Shown here in pieces: positions 1 to 8,760 of a stretch of 63,927 nucleotides of DNA. The notes under the pieces were generated by a model. The model did not search any database. It had not been told where the DNA came from and worked only from the letters and a program-made list of their open reading frames with translations. Both the position numbers and the translations under genes were made by a program. The stretch comes from Nitrosospira sp. (lineage in GTDB: Bacteria > Pseudomonadota > Gammaproteobacteria > Burkholderiales > Nitrosomonadaceae): assembly GCA_003230615.1 (NCBI GenBank), contig QIFK01000063.1:1-63927 (forward strand), read 5' to 3'. The first letter of the stretch is position 1. Every line of letters starts with the position of its first letter.

Positions 1-1
1 A

Positions 2-397
2 GGTTCAACAACCAGTAAAGGGGGTTTAACCAGTACCCAAAGTTCAACCAGTAACGGAAATTCAAACAGTAACGGAAATTCAAACAGTAATGGGAATTCA
101 GGCAGTACAGATAATAAAGGTAAATGGGTTGGTGGAACCCAATTTCAACAAGCGTTTCCTGGCAGCCGCCAACACCCCGGGAAATCCATGATGCAGGTGT
201 TATGGACGGGAGACCCGATGGGTGGACACCTCTGTGCAGCATTACTCAATGCGGCCCTTGGATTGACACCGCCGTTGACTGAAACAAGGATCGTGGATAT
301 GTGCCTAGAATACGAGACGAAGGGTTATTTCGAACCAACGGCAGGCGTTCATTGGTACGAAGGAGATATTATCTACTACTTTCAGAGTCTGACATAA
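2..397 (+). CDS. C-terminal part of a Ser/Asn-rich repeat protein (5'-truncated by the window)
   Basis: I do not recognise a named function. The open frame runs from the window edge to the stop at 395-397 with no internal stop, so the gene begins outside the window; the ATG at 188 is probably internal. The visible part starts with a low-complexity region rich in Ser, Asn, Thr and Gly, including three SNGNSN units. A more ordered C-terminal domain of about 90 residues follows, containing AALLNAALGLTPPLTE and GYFEPTAGVHW. The linker-plus-domain layout suggests a secreted or surface protein (inference; the N-terminus is not visible). It is followed about 75 bp downstream on the same strand by a PqqD-like chaperone gene. 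Confidence 0.7.
   Translation, partial: GSTTSKGGLTSTQSSTSNGNSNSNGNSNSNGNSGSTDNKGKWVGGTQFQQAFPGSRQHPGKSMMQVLWTGDPMGGHLCAALLNAALGLTPPLTETRIVDMCLEYETKGYFEPTAGVHWYEGDIIYYFQSLT
50..103 (+). repeat. 18-bp coding tandem repeat, three units (SNGNSN)
   Basis: Three consecutive 18-bp units at 50-67, 68-85 and 86-103 encode Ser-Asn-Gly-Asn-Ser-Asn. The first two are identical and the third has a few changes. A degenerate unit precedes them at 32-49. The period is a multiple of three and the frame stays open, so this is a protein repeat and not a CRISPR or an intergenic element. Such short units can change copy number by slippage. Confidence 0.85.
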
Positions 398-472
398 CAA
401 GATCGTATTGAATTAAATTATCTAAGCCTGTATCGTACTGACCTCTATTTGTACCCTAGCGGTAAATTTAAA

Positions 473-784
473 ATGAAGTGGCAAATAATATCATCGGATC
501 AAGCCCTGTATTTCCATTCCTGGGATAACGAATGCGTAGTCTATAACAGCCTTTCCGGGGATACCCACTTACTGAATTTGACTGCCAGTCAAATACTATT
601 GAAATTACAGCAATCTCCAACGGAGGCAATTACTCTTGCTAAATTAGTTCCTCCCACAGATCAATCTGAATCACATGCAGAACATGAGCTCCAAATAGAA
701 CATCTTCTTGCGGAACTCAACGCCCTAAATCTAATCGAGAAGTGCCAGAGTACGATTAACTACAACCCTCCATCTTGTAGATGA
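473..784 (+). CDS. HPr-rel-A system PqqD family peptide chaperone
   Basis: This small protein of 103 residues resembles the PqqD-like family that accompanies HprK-related kinase A. PqqD-type domains bind precursor peptides and present them to modifying enzymes. Visible features are the core around residues 22-36 (VVYNSLSGDTHLLN), the small helix TASQILLKL, and a C-terminal helix LLAELNALNLIEK. The ATG at 473 is preferred over an upstream in-frame TTG at 449. The last 29 bp overlap the convergent DUF2024 gene. The kinase and nucleotidyltransferase that normally accompany this family lie at 27.5-29.5 kb, not next door. The target peptide is unknown. Confidence 0.75.
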   Translation: MKWQIISSDQALYFHSWDNECVVYNSLSGDTHLLNLTASQILLKLQQSPTEAITLAKLVPPTDQSESHAEHELQIEHLLAELNALNLIEKCQSTINYNPPSCR

Positions 785-1013
785 AGTAACCGTCTTTGTT
801 AATTGCTTCGACAACATTGTCGGGTGCGCTCTGGCTATGGCAAAATTTGCACTCCTTACTCGAAATTGCTGCATCGCCTTCGTCGATTGATAGTAGCCAT
901 TGTCTGGCATACTCAACTGCTTTTTGATCGTCTTTTACCCCAGTAAATACATCAAAGTGCATTGTATGACCATCTTTAGATTTGACATAAGTATCATAGA
1001 CATGAATTTGCAT
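756..1013 (-). CDS. DUF2024 family protein
   Basis: This 85-residue protein matches the DUF2024 family over its full length: MQIHVYDTYVKSKDG at the start, a KECKFCHSQSAP segment with a CxxCH-like pair of cysteines in the middle, and GYFIYKMEGC at the end. No biochemical function is established for the family. The conserved Cys and His residues suggest metal or redox chemistry (inference only). The ATG at 1013 has a good Shine-Dalgarno sequence (AGGGGGAAG) just upstream. The gene converges with the PqqD-like gene and overlaps its 3' end. Confidence 0.85.
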   Translation of the reverse strand: MQIHVYDTYVKSKDGHTMHFDVFTGVKDDQKAVEYARQWLLSIDEGDAAISSKECKFCHSQSAPDNVVEAINKDGYFIYKMEGCS

Positions 1014-1304
1014 AATCTTCCCCCTAGAAATTTATAAATTGAGTATTTTACTTGTTTAGTGTGAGAAAGGTGCCGGAGTCGGGTTCATTTGGTCAATTTT
1101 GTGTTAATTGTAGAGAAAACTAGAACTAAATAATAAGGAAGAGTGAATTTTTCCGTTGGATAAAATTTCCAAGCCGTTTCCCCTTAATATGAACCAGTAT
1201 ATTTTAAAAAATGAATACCAATTTCACTAAATCAAAAAGACCAGACACTAAAGATATTAAATAACCATTGTGTTACATTTTCCTCGAACCTACTGAATCA
1301 AGCT

Positions 1305-1775
1305 ATGGAACGACCAATTATAAGATATGGACATGATGATATAGGAGATTGGGTCGCAACTCTCAGTTGTGGGCATCTACAACATGTGCGGCATAACCCA
1401 CCATTTATCAATCGGTCCTGGGTTACAACAGAAAAGGGTCGCAGAAGTAAGATAGGAAAAATTCTCAACTGTGTTCGATGCGATAGATTTGAGCTACCAG
1501 ATGGTTTTGTTACGTATAAAAAAACGCCGATTTTTACCGAGGAATCCTTTCCCGCTGGTTTGAAGAACGATCACTCGACACAAGCTGGAATTTGGGCAAA
1601 AATTATCGTTACAAAGGGCAAACTTCGATACTGCGTTGATACTTTAGAAATAGATCTGGAATTATCTCTGGAAAAACCTGGAATTATTGTACCCGAGGTG
1701 CTGCATAGCGTGGAACCCTTGGGTACGGTTAATTTTTTTATTGAGTTCTATAGGGAGCCAGATCACCTCACCTAA
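1305..1775 (+). CDS. DUF3565-DUF1971 (TehB/YeaR-like) fusion protein
   Basis: The protein has two domains in 156 residues. The N-terminal 60 residues match DUF3565: a CGHLQHVRHNPPF motif, NRSWVTTEKGR, and a closing CVRC pair that looks like a small metal-binding fold. The C-terminal 85 residues match DUF1971, the small cupin-like domain of E. coli YeaR: FPAGLKNDHSTQAGIWAKI, the GKLRY strand, and a final EPLGTVNFFIEFY. YeaR belongs to the nitrate/nitrite/NO response in E. coli; that role is not shown here. The gene stands alone, with about 290 bp of AT-rich DNA in front in which I see no confident promoter. Confidence 0.8.
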   Translation: MERPIIRYGHDDIGDWVATLSCGHLQHVRHNPPFINRSWVTTEKGRRSKIGKILNCVRCDRFELPDGFVTYKKTPIFTEESFPAGLKNDHSTQAGIWAKIIVTKGKLRYCVDTLEIDLELSLEKPGIIVPEVLHSVEPLGTVNFFIEFYREPDHLT

Positions 1776-1855
1776 TGGTTTCATCAACAAAGATAGAAAA
1801 CACTACTGGGCCAACCTTAATAGATACATAATTACAAGATAGACTCAGAAACTTT

Positions 1856-1880
1856 AATGCTAACACCTTAGCATTTCTTT
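1856..1880 (+). terminator. Weak hairpin terminator after the DUF3565-DUF1971 gene
   Basis: AATGCTAA (1856-1863) pairs perfectly with TTAGCATT (1868-1875) across a CACC loop and is followed by TCTTT. The stem is AT-rich, so termination would be weak. It lies between the ends of two convergent genes (this one and dapB). Confidence 0.45.
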
Positions 1881-1924
1881 ACTCTGCTAAAAAAAGTATG
1901 CAATACGTACAATGGAAGAAATTG

Positions 1925-2749
<825 letters not shown>

Positions 2750-2791
2750 TTATTTTTGCAGCATCCCTTAAAGGATTGTTTGTCTTTCCGA

Positions 2792-3349
2792 TTAATCTGC
2801 TTCTATACCATCTGCAATTCCGGGTGGAGGTGGGGGCAGGATCTGTTCCGCACTAGAAACTGTCGGTTCAGGTGAAGATGCCATGTCGTGTTTTTCCTCT
2901 ATAGCAAGTATTGTGGGCTTGTCCTGTTCCGCACTAGGAATAGTTGGTCCTGGTGAAAGTTCTGCATTCTGTTTTTCCGCAGTAGGATATTTTACAGGCT
3001 CAACTAATTGAGGTGAAACAGAGGCGAATGAGTCTGAGAAATCACCCTCAGTCCGCGCTAGTTTGTCATCTTCGAAAAAAACTGTTAGCTTATATTCTTC
3101 GACTAGAACACCTTGTTGCTCAAGACTGTAAACATAATCCCAACGATCTTTATGAAAAACATCACCAATCAACGCAGAACCAAGTACAAAACGAACTTGT
3201 GATCTAGTCATACCAGGTTTCAGCTTTTCCACCATTTCCTGAGTTATAACGTTACCCTGCTGCACATCAATCTTATAGAGCAAAGATGGTGTGGACGAAC
3301 ACCCAGCTATAAATAACAATACAAGTAGCGTAAATATTTTTGCATACAT
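2792..3349 (-). CDS. bamE: Outer membrane assembly lipoprotein BamE (SmpA/OmlA)
   Basis: BamE is a lipoprotein of the BAM complex that inserts beta-barrel proteins into the outer membrane. The signal peptide ends in a lipobox (FIAGC). The SmpA/OmlA domain follows, with DVQQGNVITQEMVEKLKPGM, the SQVRFVLGSALIGDVFH segment and RWDYVYSL. I chose the ATG at 3349 because the upstream in-frame TTG at 3370 lacks a ribosome binding site. The protein is longer than most BamE: about 65 residues follow the domain, Pro/Ser/Glu-rich and containing two copies of a SPxPTxxSAEQ unit. It is divergent from fur. Confidence 0.93.
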   Translation of the reverse strand: MYAKIFTLLVLLFIAGCSSTPSLLYKIDVQQGNVITQEMVEKLKPGMTRSQVRFVLGSALIGDVFHKDRWDYVYSLEQQGVLVEEYKLTVFFEDDKLARTEGDFSDSFASVSPQLVEPVKYPTAEKQNAELSPGPTIPSAEQDKPTILAIEEKHDMASSPEPTVSSAEQILPPPPPGIADGIEAD

Positions 3350-3363
3350 CTCGGCAACATATG

Positions 3364-3392
3364 TTTTCAAAGCAGATTTAACGTTATATGAT
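3364..3392 (+). promoter_or_regulatory. Candidate sigma70 promoter of fur
   Basis: TTTTCA (3364-3369), a 17-bp spacer and TATGAT (3387-3392) lie about 30 bp before the fur ATG. The -10 matches the consensus at five of six positions and the -35 at four of six. The element overlaps the divergent bamE 5' region. No clear Fur box is visible. Confidence 0.45.
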
Positions 3393-3423
3393 ACATTATT
3401 TGATTTGCCAGGCGGATATAACT

Positions 3424-3852
3424 ATGAGTAAACCAAATGATCTTAAAACTATGGGCCTTAAGGCTACGCTACCACGACTACGAATACTTAGTTTGTTTGA
3501 AAATACTACGATACAGCATCTATCAGCGGAAGATGTATATCGATCTTTGATAAACGATGGTGAGGATATCGGCCTTGCTACCGTCTATCGAGTGTTGACA
3601 CAATTTGAACAGGCTGGGGTTTTAAAACGCCATCACTTTGAAAGTGGTAAAGCAGTATTTGAACTTAATCACGGAGATCATCATGATCACCTAATATGCC
3701 TGCAATGTGGTCATGTTGGCGAGTTCTATGATGAAGAAATCGAAAAACGTCAGATTAAAATTGCTAAAGATCTCGGGTTTACCATTCATGAACACTCGCT
3801 GTCACTTTATGTAGATTGTGTAAAACCGACTTGTGAATATCGTAAGTCGTGA
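3424..3852 (+). CDS. fur: Ferric uptake regulator Fur
   Basis: Fur is an Fe(II)-dependent transcriptional repressor. From the ATG at 3424 the protein has 142 residues, normal for the family. An upstream in-frame start at 3388 would add a non-homologous leader and overlap the promoter. Visible features are the winged-helix segment around [14 protein letters not shown] and [18 protein letters not shown], the [16 protein letters not shown] metal site, and a C-terminal CxxxxC pair. The order bamE/fur, divergent from a short intergenic region, is common in beta- and gammaproteobacteria. Confidence 0.96.
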   Translation: MSKPNDLKTMGLKATLPRLRILSLFENTTIQHLSAEDVYRSLINDGEDIGLATVYRVLTQFEQAGVLKRHHFESGKAVFELNHGDHHDHLICLQCGHVGEFYDEEIEKRQIKIAKDLGFTIHEHSLSLYVDCVKPTCEYRKS

Positions 3853-4385
3853 ATGAAAAATGAATCAAGTGTATTTATACGCCTTCTAGCTCCAATAATT
3901 TCATGCCCTAAATCTATCTAAATCCGCACAACCTATTGGGTAAAATGAATGCTAAAATTCAATCTGTTCGTTTTACTCACCAAACTTGTTAGTGCTTCAT
4001 TCATAAGATTTGTGTTATTGAGCACCGATAATTATTTACACATTAGTAAATGCTAAGGTTAACCGAATTAAATAAACTAATTTGATTGCTATTAAAATCT
4101 TTCTACACGGCAAGAACTGGTTTGACGAAGAGGTAAGCACTTAACTCATATTGAAAGATTTTTATCCTTTTCAGAATGAACTCTTGTATCAAGGGGTAAG
4201 GGTGAATTTCATAAAATTCAGAATATAATTATGAATGTAGCATGGGATGTTATTTAACCACAAAAAGAAATATTTTCATGAAAGGAGATTGGGTTGTAGT
4301 TATCCAGTTCAACTCGGTTCTCTGTTAAGCCCAGACGGAATGTAGCAAACTCTGTAATTCCTTCTTATATTTAGGTGTTTTATCT
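3853..4385 (+). other. 533-bp gap between fur and lolC with no recognised gene
   Basis: AT-rich, with stops in all frames at short intervals. A short perfect inverted repeat, GAATTT-CATA-AAATTC, lies near 4203-4218. An ATG with a nearby GGAG near 4278 opens only a 16-codon frame. I see no tRNA, terminator or convincing promoter. The lolC GTG start has an AGGTG about 8 bp upstream. Confidence 0.6.
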
Positions 4386-5633
4386 GTGCCTTCTTATGAA
4401 CTCTTCATTGGTCTTCGCTACACGCGTGCAAAACGCCGCAATCACTTCATTTCGTTTATTTCATTGATTTCTCTTTTGGGTATCACGCTTGGCATGACGG
4501 CCCTTATAACGGTGATGTCGGTAATGAACGGTTTCCAGAAAGAAGTACGCACTCGTATATTAGGAGTAGCATCGCACATCCAGGTAAGCGGCGTAAATGG
4601 AAGGCTTGCCGACTGGCAAGGGGTTGCGAAGGAAGCAACCAAGCACTCACAAGTAGGAGCTGCTGCACCTTACGTTAGCGCCCAGGGTATGGTGTCATTC
4701 GATCAAGTTGTACGTGGCGTATTAGTACGCGGTATCCTGCCTCATATGGAAGACAAGGTGGCTGATTTTTCCCATATGATGGTAAGTGGAAAACTAAACA
4801 ACCTTGCACCAGGAGAGTTCGGTATCGTTGTTGGCTTGGAACTAGCACGAATCTTGGGTGTGTCCAAAGGCGATAAGATCGTATTAATCTCACCACAAGG
4901 GCAGATGACACCAGTGGGGATGCTGCCTCGTCTCAAACAATTTACCATTGCCGGTATTTTTGCAGCGGGACATTTTGAATACGACTCGTCGTTGGTGTTA
5001 ATCCATATAGCAGATGCACAAAAACTATATCGTATGAAGGGTGATCAAGTGTCAGGCGTAAGACTGAAACTACACGACTTGTTTCAAGCACCGCAAGTGG
5101 TGCGAGAACTTGCACCACTAATTTCTTCAAATACATACATTAGCGACTGGACCAGTCAGCATGCTAATTATTTTCGTGCAATCCAGATTGAAAAGCGAAT
5201 GCTTTCTCTTATTCTTGCTTTAATCATTGCAGTTGCAGCTTTCAATATCGTTTCTACCCTGGTAATGGCAGTAACTGACAAACAATCCGATATTGCTATT
5301 CTACGCACCCTTGGGGCAAGCCCACAAAGTATCATGAAAATCTTTATCGTACAGGGCACTTTGATTGGTGTTTTTGGTACGATATTGGGGGTGATTGGAG
5401 GTGTATTGCTGGCATTCAACGTAGGGTCAGTAATTGCGCTTATTGAGTATTTATTTACCGTTCAGTTTTTGTCGCGCGAAGTTTATTACATCAGCAAAAT
5501 CCCGTCAGACCCTCATCTCGCTGATATAGTGACGGTTGCGATCGTATCGTTTGGGTTGACCATACTAGCAACGATTTATCCGAGCTACCGAGCATCCAAG
5601 GTCAATCCTGCAGAAGCATTAAGATATGAATGA
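4386..5633 (+). CDS. lolC: Lipoprotein-releasing ABC transporter permease (LolC/LolE family)
   Basis: This inner-membrane permease of the Lol system extracts mature lipoproteins and hands them to LolA. The protein has 415 residues: an N-terminal transmembrane helix (about 22-45) behind RYTRAKRRNHFISFIS, a large periplasmic domain (about 46-265), and three C-terminal helices of the FtsX-like permease domain ending SYRASKVNPAEALRYE. The start is GTG at 4386, with AGGTG upstream. The stop overlaps lolD by 8 bp. No second permease gene (lolE) is present here, so a homodimeric permease is possible, or a partner elsewhere. Confidence 0.94.
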   Translation: MPSYELFIGLRYTRAKRRNHFISFISLISLLGITLGMTALITVMSVMNGFQKEVRTRILGVASHIQVSGVNGRLADWQGVAKEATKHSQVGAAAPYVSAQGMVSFDQVVRGVLVRGILPHMEDKVADFSHMMVSGKLNNLAPGEFGIVVGLELARILGVSKGDKIVLISPQGQMTPVGMLPRLKQFTIAGIFAAGHFEYDSSLVLIHIADAQKLYRMKGDQVSGVRLKLHDLFQAPQVVRELAPLISSNTYISDWTSQHANYFRAIQIEKRMLSLILALIIAVAAFNIVSTLVMAVTDKQSDIAILRTLGASPQSIMKIFIVQGTLIGVFGTILGVIGGVLLAFNVGSVIALIEYLFTVQFLSREVYYISKIPSDPHLADIVTVAIVSFGLTILATIYPSYRASKVNPAEALRYE

Positions 5634-6303
5634 GATAATACTTTCTTGTACCAATTTACGTAAAAGTTACTATCAGGGAAAGTTTGAAGTACCGGTACTT
5701 ATGGGTATAAACCTGCAGGTGGTGGCAGGTGAAACGCTTGCCATTGTGGGCATATCCGGTTCTGGAAAAAGCACGTTACTGCACCTATTAGGTGGGCTAG
5801 ATGTGCCTACCTCTGGAGATATCCATATTATGGGCCAGAATATTACTGCCATAAACGAAGAAGAAAGATGCCGGCTACGTAACAAGTCGCTTGGTTTTAT
5901 TTACCAGTTTCACCATCTGCTACCAGAATTCAGTGCACTTGAGAATGTCGCCATGCCACTATTAATCCGGCATATGAACAGCAACGAATCTTATGATCAT
6001 GCAATAGAGGTATTGAAGCAGGTGGGTTTGGGTCACCGCCTGTCTCACACGCCAGGAGAGCTTTCAGGGGGGGAGCGTCAGCGTGCAGCAGTAGCACGCG
6101 CCTTGGTCACCAAACCTGCTTGTATCCTGGCTGATGAGCCTACCGGCAATCTTGACCGGCACACTGCCGGTGAAATCTATGCGCTAATGTTAGAGCTTAA
6201 CCGTGATGCAGGTGCAAGCCTTATCATTGTTACCCATGATCCACTTTTGGCCAAACAGACAGGAAGGACATTACAGTTAGTTGATGGTATGCTGGCTGAA
6301 TAA
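5626..6303 (+). CDS. lolD: Lipoprotein-releasing ABC transporter ATPase LolD
   Basis: LolD powers lipoprotein release by the Lol complex. The 225-residue protein has a Walker A motif GISGSGKST, the Q-loop region FIYQFHHLLPEFSALENVAMP that is characteristic of LolD, the signature LSGGERQR, Walker B ILADEP and the H-loop VTHD. It is translationally coupled to lolC through an 8-bp overlap. Confidence 0.97.
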   Translation: MNEIILSCTNLRKSYYQGKFEVPVLMGINLQVVAGETLAIVGISGSGKSTLLHLLGGLDVPTSGDIHIMGQNITAINEEERCRLRNKSLGFIYQFHHLLPEFSALENVAMPLLIRHMNSNESYDHAIEVLKQVGLGHRLSHTPGELSGGERQRAAVARALVTKPACILADEPTGNLDRHTAGEIYALMLELNRDAGASLIIVTHDPLLAKQTGRTLQLVDGMLAE

Positions 6304-6323
6304 AAAATGTTATTGTGAAAAGG

Positions 6324-6358
6324 CAGGCTGTATTTATTGTAGCCTGTAGCCCATTTTT
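6324..6358 (+). terminator. Putative terminator of lolCD
   Basis: CAGGCT (6324-6329) pairs with AGCCTG (6341-6346). Two wobble pairs and an A-T pair extend the stem inward. A run of five T follows at 6354-6358. It sits about 20 bp after the lolD stop. Confidence 0.5.
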
Positions 6359-6382
6359 CTCTCATCGATTAATAATGCTCCT

Positions 6383-6703
6383 ATGAAAGAGTCTTATAAA
6401 GAATCTTTTCAGCTCATTCTGTCATTAATTTACGTTGCATTTGTCATTGCAGGAATTTCTGGTATTTCCTATAGTCTATTTCGTCCTGAAGGCTGGATTA
6501 GCAATTGGTTAGGTAGTGTTTGGAGCATGGAAATGCATTTCCTAGTCATGGCTGTTCCTGTTTTCATAATTTCGATTGTTGTTGTCAAAAAATGGCTGAA
6601 TGGGCTATTCGCTAGTAGCAAGGGCGATACATTAGTCAACATATTGATGGGCATTTTGTTACTAGCTGGAATATATTTCTCGAGTAAATATTTTTTCTTT
6701 TAG
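6383..6703 (+). CDS. Small inner-membrane protein of unknown function
   Basis: I do not recognise the family. The 106-residue protein has three hydrophobic segments, at about 12-32, 49-67 and 82-102. A lysine pair (VVKKW) lies between the second and third, and the C-terminus is aromatic (SSKYFFF). It is on the lolCD strand but separated from lolD by a probable terminator, and it converges with the glycosylase gene. No clear Shine-Dalgarno sequence is visible before the ATG. Confidence 0.6.
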   Translation: MKESYKESFQLILSLIYVAFVIAGISGISYSLFRPEGWISNWLGSVWSMEMHFLVMAVPVFIISIVVVKKWLNGLFASSKGDTLVNILMGILLLAGIYFSSKYFFF

Positions 6704-6734
6704 AAATGACAAGAATACGTTCTGGACTTGAGTT

Positions 6735-7352
6735 TTAGTATTCTACCGGCAGCGGATCAAGGCTGCGCCACAAATACCACGTCGCTACAGATCGCCATGG
6801 TTTCCATAACTCAGATATTGTACGTATCTTAAACTCGCTTACGGGTTGGTTGGCATTATAGTGAATACTTAAGGCGCGTTTTAGGCCCAGATCTTTCATC
6901 GGCAATATGTCTGGACGCAGCATATGAAAAATCAAGAACATTTCAGCGGTCCAGCGCCCAATACCTTTTACGCGCGTCAGTTCTAAAATTAGCGCCTCAT
7001 CATCCATCTCCTGCCATCTAGCCTCATTTAAGCTCTTTCTAATAAAGTGTAGCGATAGGTCTTGTAAATAAACTACTTTCCTCTGTGACAAGCCACAATT
7101 TCGTAGTTCGTCTTTTCCTATCTCTTGAACTGTATGTGGCGTAATCTCAGAAACTGTAGCGACTACTTTTTTCCAGATACTTTCTGCTGCTTTCACAGAG
7201 ATCTGCTGGCCTACGATGGAACGCGCAAGAGTAGTAAACGCATCACCATGTGAACGTAGTGCGGCCCCTTTGAAGCATAATATAAGCTTATGCATCACTT
7301 CATCGCGCATAGCAAGCTCTTGAGTTGCTTGTTTCCAGTGCTCTGGGATCAT
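6735..7352 (-). CDS. DNA-3-methyladenine glycosylase II family protein (AlkA-like)
   Basis: A base-excision repair glycosylase that removes alkylated purines. The 205-residue protein is the short AlkA form without the N-terminal domain of E. coli AlkA. It has the helix-hairpin-helix LTRVKGIGRWTAEMFLIF, followed by PMKDLGLKRAL with the aspartate at the expected catalytic distance. No FeS-cluster cysteine loop is present. It lies 14 bp upstream of the DUF2062 gene's stop side, on the same strand, so the two may be co-transcribed. Confidence 0.88.
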   Translation of the reverse strand: MIPEHWKQATQELAMRDEVMHKLILCFKGAALRSHGDAFTTLARSIVGQQISVKAAESIWKKVVATVSEITPHTVQEIGKDELRNCGLSQRKVVYLQDLSLHFIRKSLNEARWQEMDDEALILELTRVKGIGRWTAEMFLIFHMLRPDILPMKDLGLKRALSIHYNANQPVSEFKIRTISELWKPWRSVATWYLWRSLDPLPVEY

Positions 7353-7366
7353 TTGTTAACCAATTA

Positions 7367-7918
7367 TCAATGGTGCCGTTGCGCCCGTTTACGCCACTCA
7401 TAAATTACGTATAGCCGCCATACTCCATGTACTGTGAAATAACCTATTATTGAAAGTAGTATCGCCAGCAGAGATATTCCGGTCAATAAAGTACTTCCAA
7501 GAGAAGATAGCCAATCTATTGTGGAAGGAATCCATTCATTAATTTCTTTGTCTAAAAGAGAAAACTCTACTTGAGGCATATTAATTGTATCGTTACCGAT
7601 AACAAACCTACCGATCGCATATGCAATAAGATAAATCGGTACTATGGTCAAAAAATTGGAATAAAGTGTGATCAATACTGCCATTGGAAGATTTACTTTG
7701 AATACGATAGCGAGCATGGCAGCAAAAAAGAACTGAACTGGGTTGCTCCCAGGGATTAAACCAGCAAACAAGCCTACTGCAACTCCACCTGCTACTGAGT
7801 GACGATTAAGATGCCACAAGTTGTGATGATGCAGTAAACCCCCGAACATTCCGATAAATCGATTTTGATGGATACTATCTTGGGAAGGAAGATATTTTTT
7901 GAAAAATTTTCGAGGCAC
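7367..7918 (-). CDS. DUF2062 domain membrane protein
   Basis: The 183-residue protein matches DUF2062: a basic N-terminus (MPRKFFKKYLP), then the conserved SVAGGVAVGLFAGLIPG stretch (about residues 40-56), a transmembrane pair through residue 105, and a third hydrophobic segment near the C-terminus (about 140-162). The family is of unknown function. The start is GTG at 7918 with TTAGGAGA about 9 bp upstream. Confidence 0.85.
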   Translation of the reverse strand: MPRKFFKKYLPSQDSIHQNRFIGMFGGLLHHHNLWHLNRHSVAGGVAVGLFAGLIPGSNPVQFFFAAMLAIVFKVNLPMAVLITLYSNFLTIVPIYLIAYAIGRFVIGNDTINMPQVEFSLLDKEINEWIPSTIDWLSSLGSTLLTGISLLAILLSIIGYFTVHGVWRLYVIYEWRKRAQRHH

Positions 7919-8232
7919 CCGATAAGTCTCCTAAGTTCCTGGCAGGATATGCTCATAATATGTAACTGGTTGCTATACTACCTCATGAATTTGTCCAACT
8001 TAAAGAAAATCTACAGTAACAAACTAGACCAGTTATTAGATTTCTGTTTTCTCAAGGCTTTAAACCCACATAGAACTTGCAGGTGTGCGGTTTGTTGTAT
8101 TATTTCTATAGAATTTACCAGTCTTCTGGGAGGGTTTAATAAATTGCACTGTTTGAAAACTCTACCCTGATTCTAAGCATCACATTATAGTGCCTCACTA
8201 TTATCAGTTCTAATTTCTCCTGGAGAAAATCT
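7919..8232 (+). other. 314-bp gap between divergent DUF2062 and apt genes
   Basis: AT-rich region between divergently transcribed genes. It should hold both promoters. I see no high-scoring -35/-10 pair, only a possible TATAGT near 8186-8191 on the apt side. Longer open frames here run into the DUF2062 gene on the wrong strand and are not believable. Confidence 0.5.
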
Positions 8233-8760
8233 ATGCCCATTAAGTCAAGAATCAGAACTGTTCCTAATTATCCAAAGCAAGGCGTAATGTTCCGGGACAT
8301 AACAACATTGTTAAAAGATCCGATAGGTTTTCGCATCACGATTAACGAATTTGTTAATCGTTTTATTGGTGTAAAAATCGATAGAGTAGTTGGAATAGAA
8401 GCTCGTGGGTTTATCATCGGTGCGGCGCTTGCATGTCAGCTTGGTGTGGGCTTCGTACCGATTCGCAAGAAAGGCAAGCTACCAGCGGAAACACGTAGCC
8501 ATGACTATAAACTGGAATATGGTACCGATTGTATTGAAATCCATATAGATGCCATTTCCCAGGGTGAACACATACTGCTGGTAGATGACCTGATAGCCAC
8601 TGGAGGCACAGCAGAAGCAGCTGTAAAACTAATTGAGTCTATGGGCGGAAAGATTATAGAGTGTTGTTTTGTCATCGATTTACCTGACCTAGGCGGCAGT
8701 TTGCGGCTGAAAAAACATGGTCAAAAAGTTTTCTCTCTTTGTAAATTTGAAGGGGATTGA
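8233..8760 (+). CDS. apt: Adenine phosphoribosyltransferase
   Basis: Apt converts adenine and PRPP to AMP in purine salvage. The 175-residue protein has the family start region [18 protein letters not shown], the [16 protein letters not shown] segment and the PRPP-binding motif [15 protein letters not shown]. The ATG at 8233 follows a GGAG sequence. The stop overlaps the start of the degraded mtnA, so the two were once a methionine/adenine salvage pair: adenine is a by-product of methylthioadenosine breakdown. Confidence 0.96.
   Translation: MPIKSRIRTVPNYPKQGVMFRDITTLLKDPIGFRITINEFVNRFIGVKIDRVVGIEARGFIIGAALACQLGVGFVPIRKKGKLPAETRSHDYKLEYGTDCIEIHIDAISQGEHILLVDDLIATGGTAEAAVKLIESMGGKIIECCFVIDLPDLGGSLRLKKHGQKVFSLCKFEGD

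Noticed and set aside
50-103. Short direct repeats near the window start as a possible CRISPR
   Set aside because: Period is 18 bp with no spacers, the repeats are in frame inside an open coding region, and no cas genes are near.
7865-8170. 101-codon open frame between DUF2062 and apt
   Set aside because: It overlaps the start of the DUF2062 gene on the opposite strand and has no coding character.
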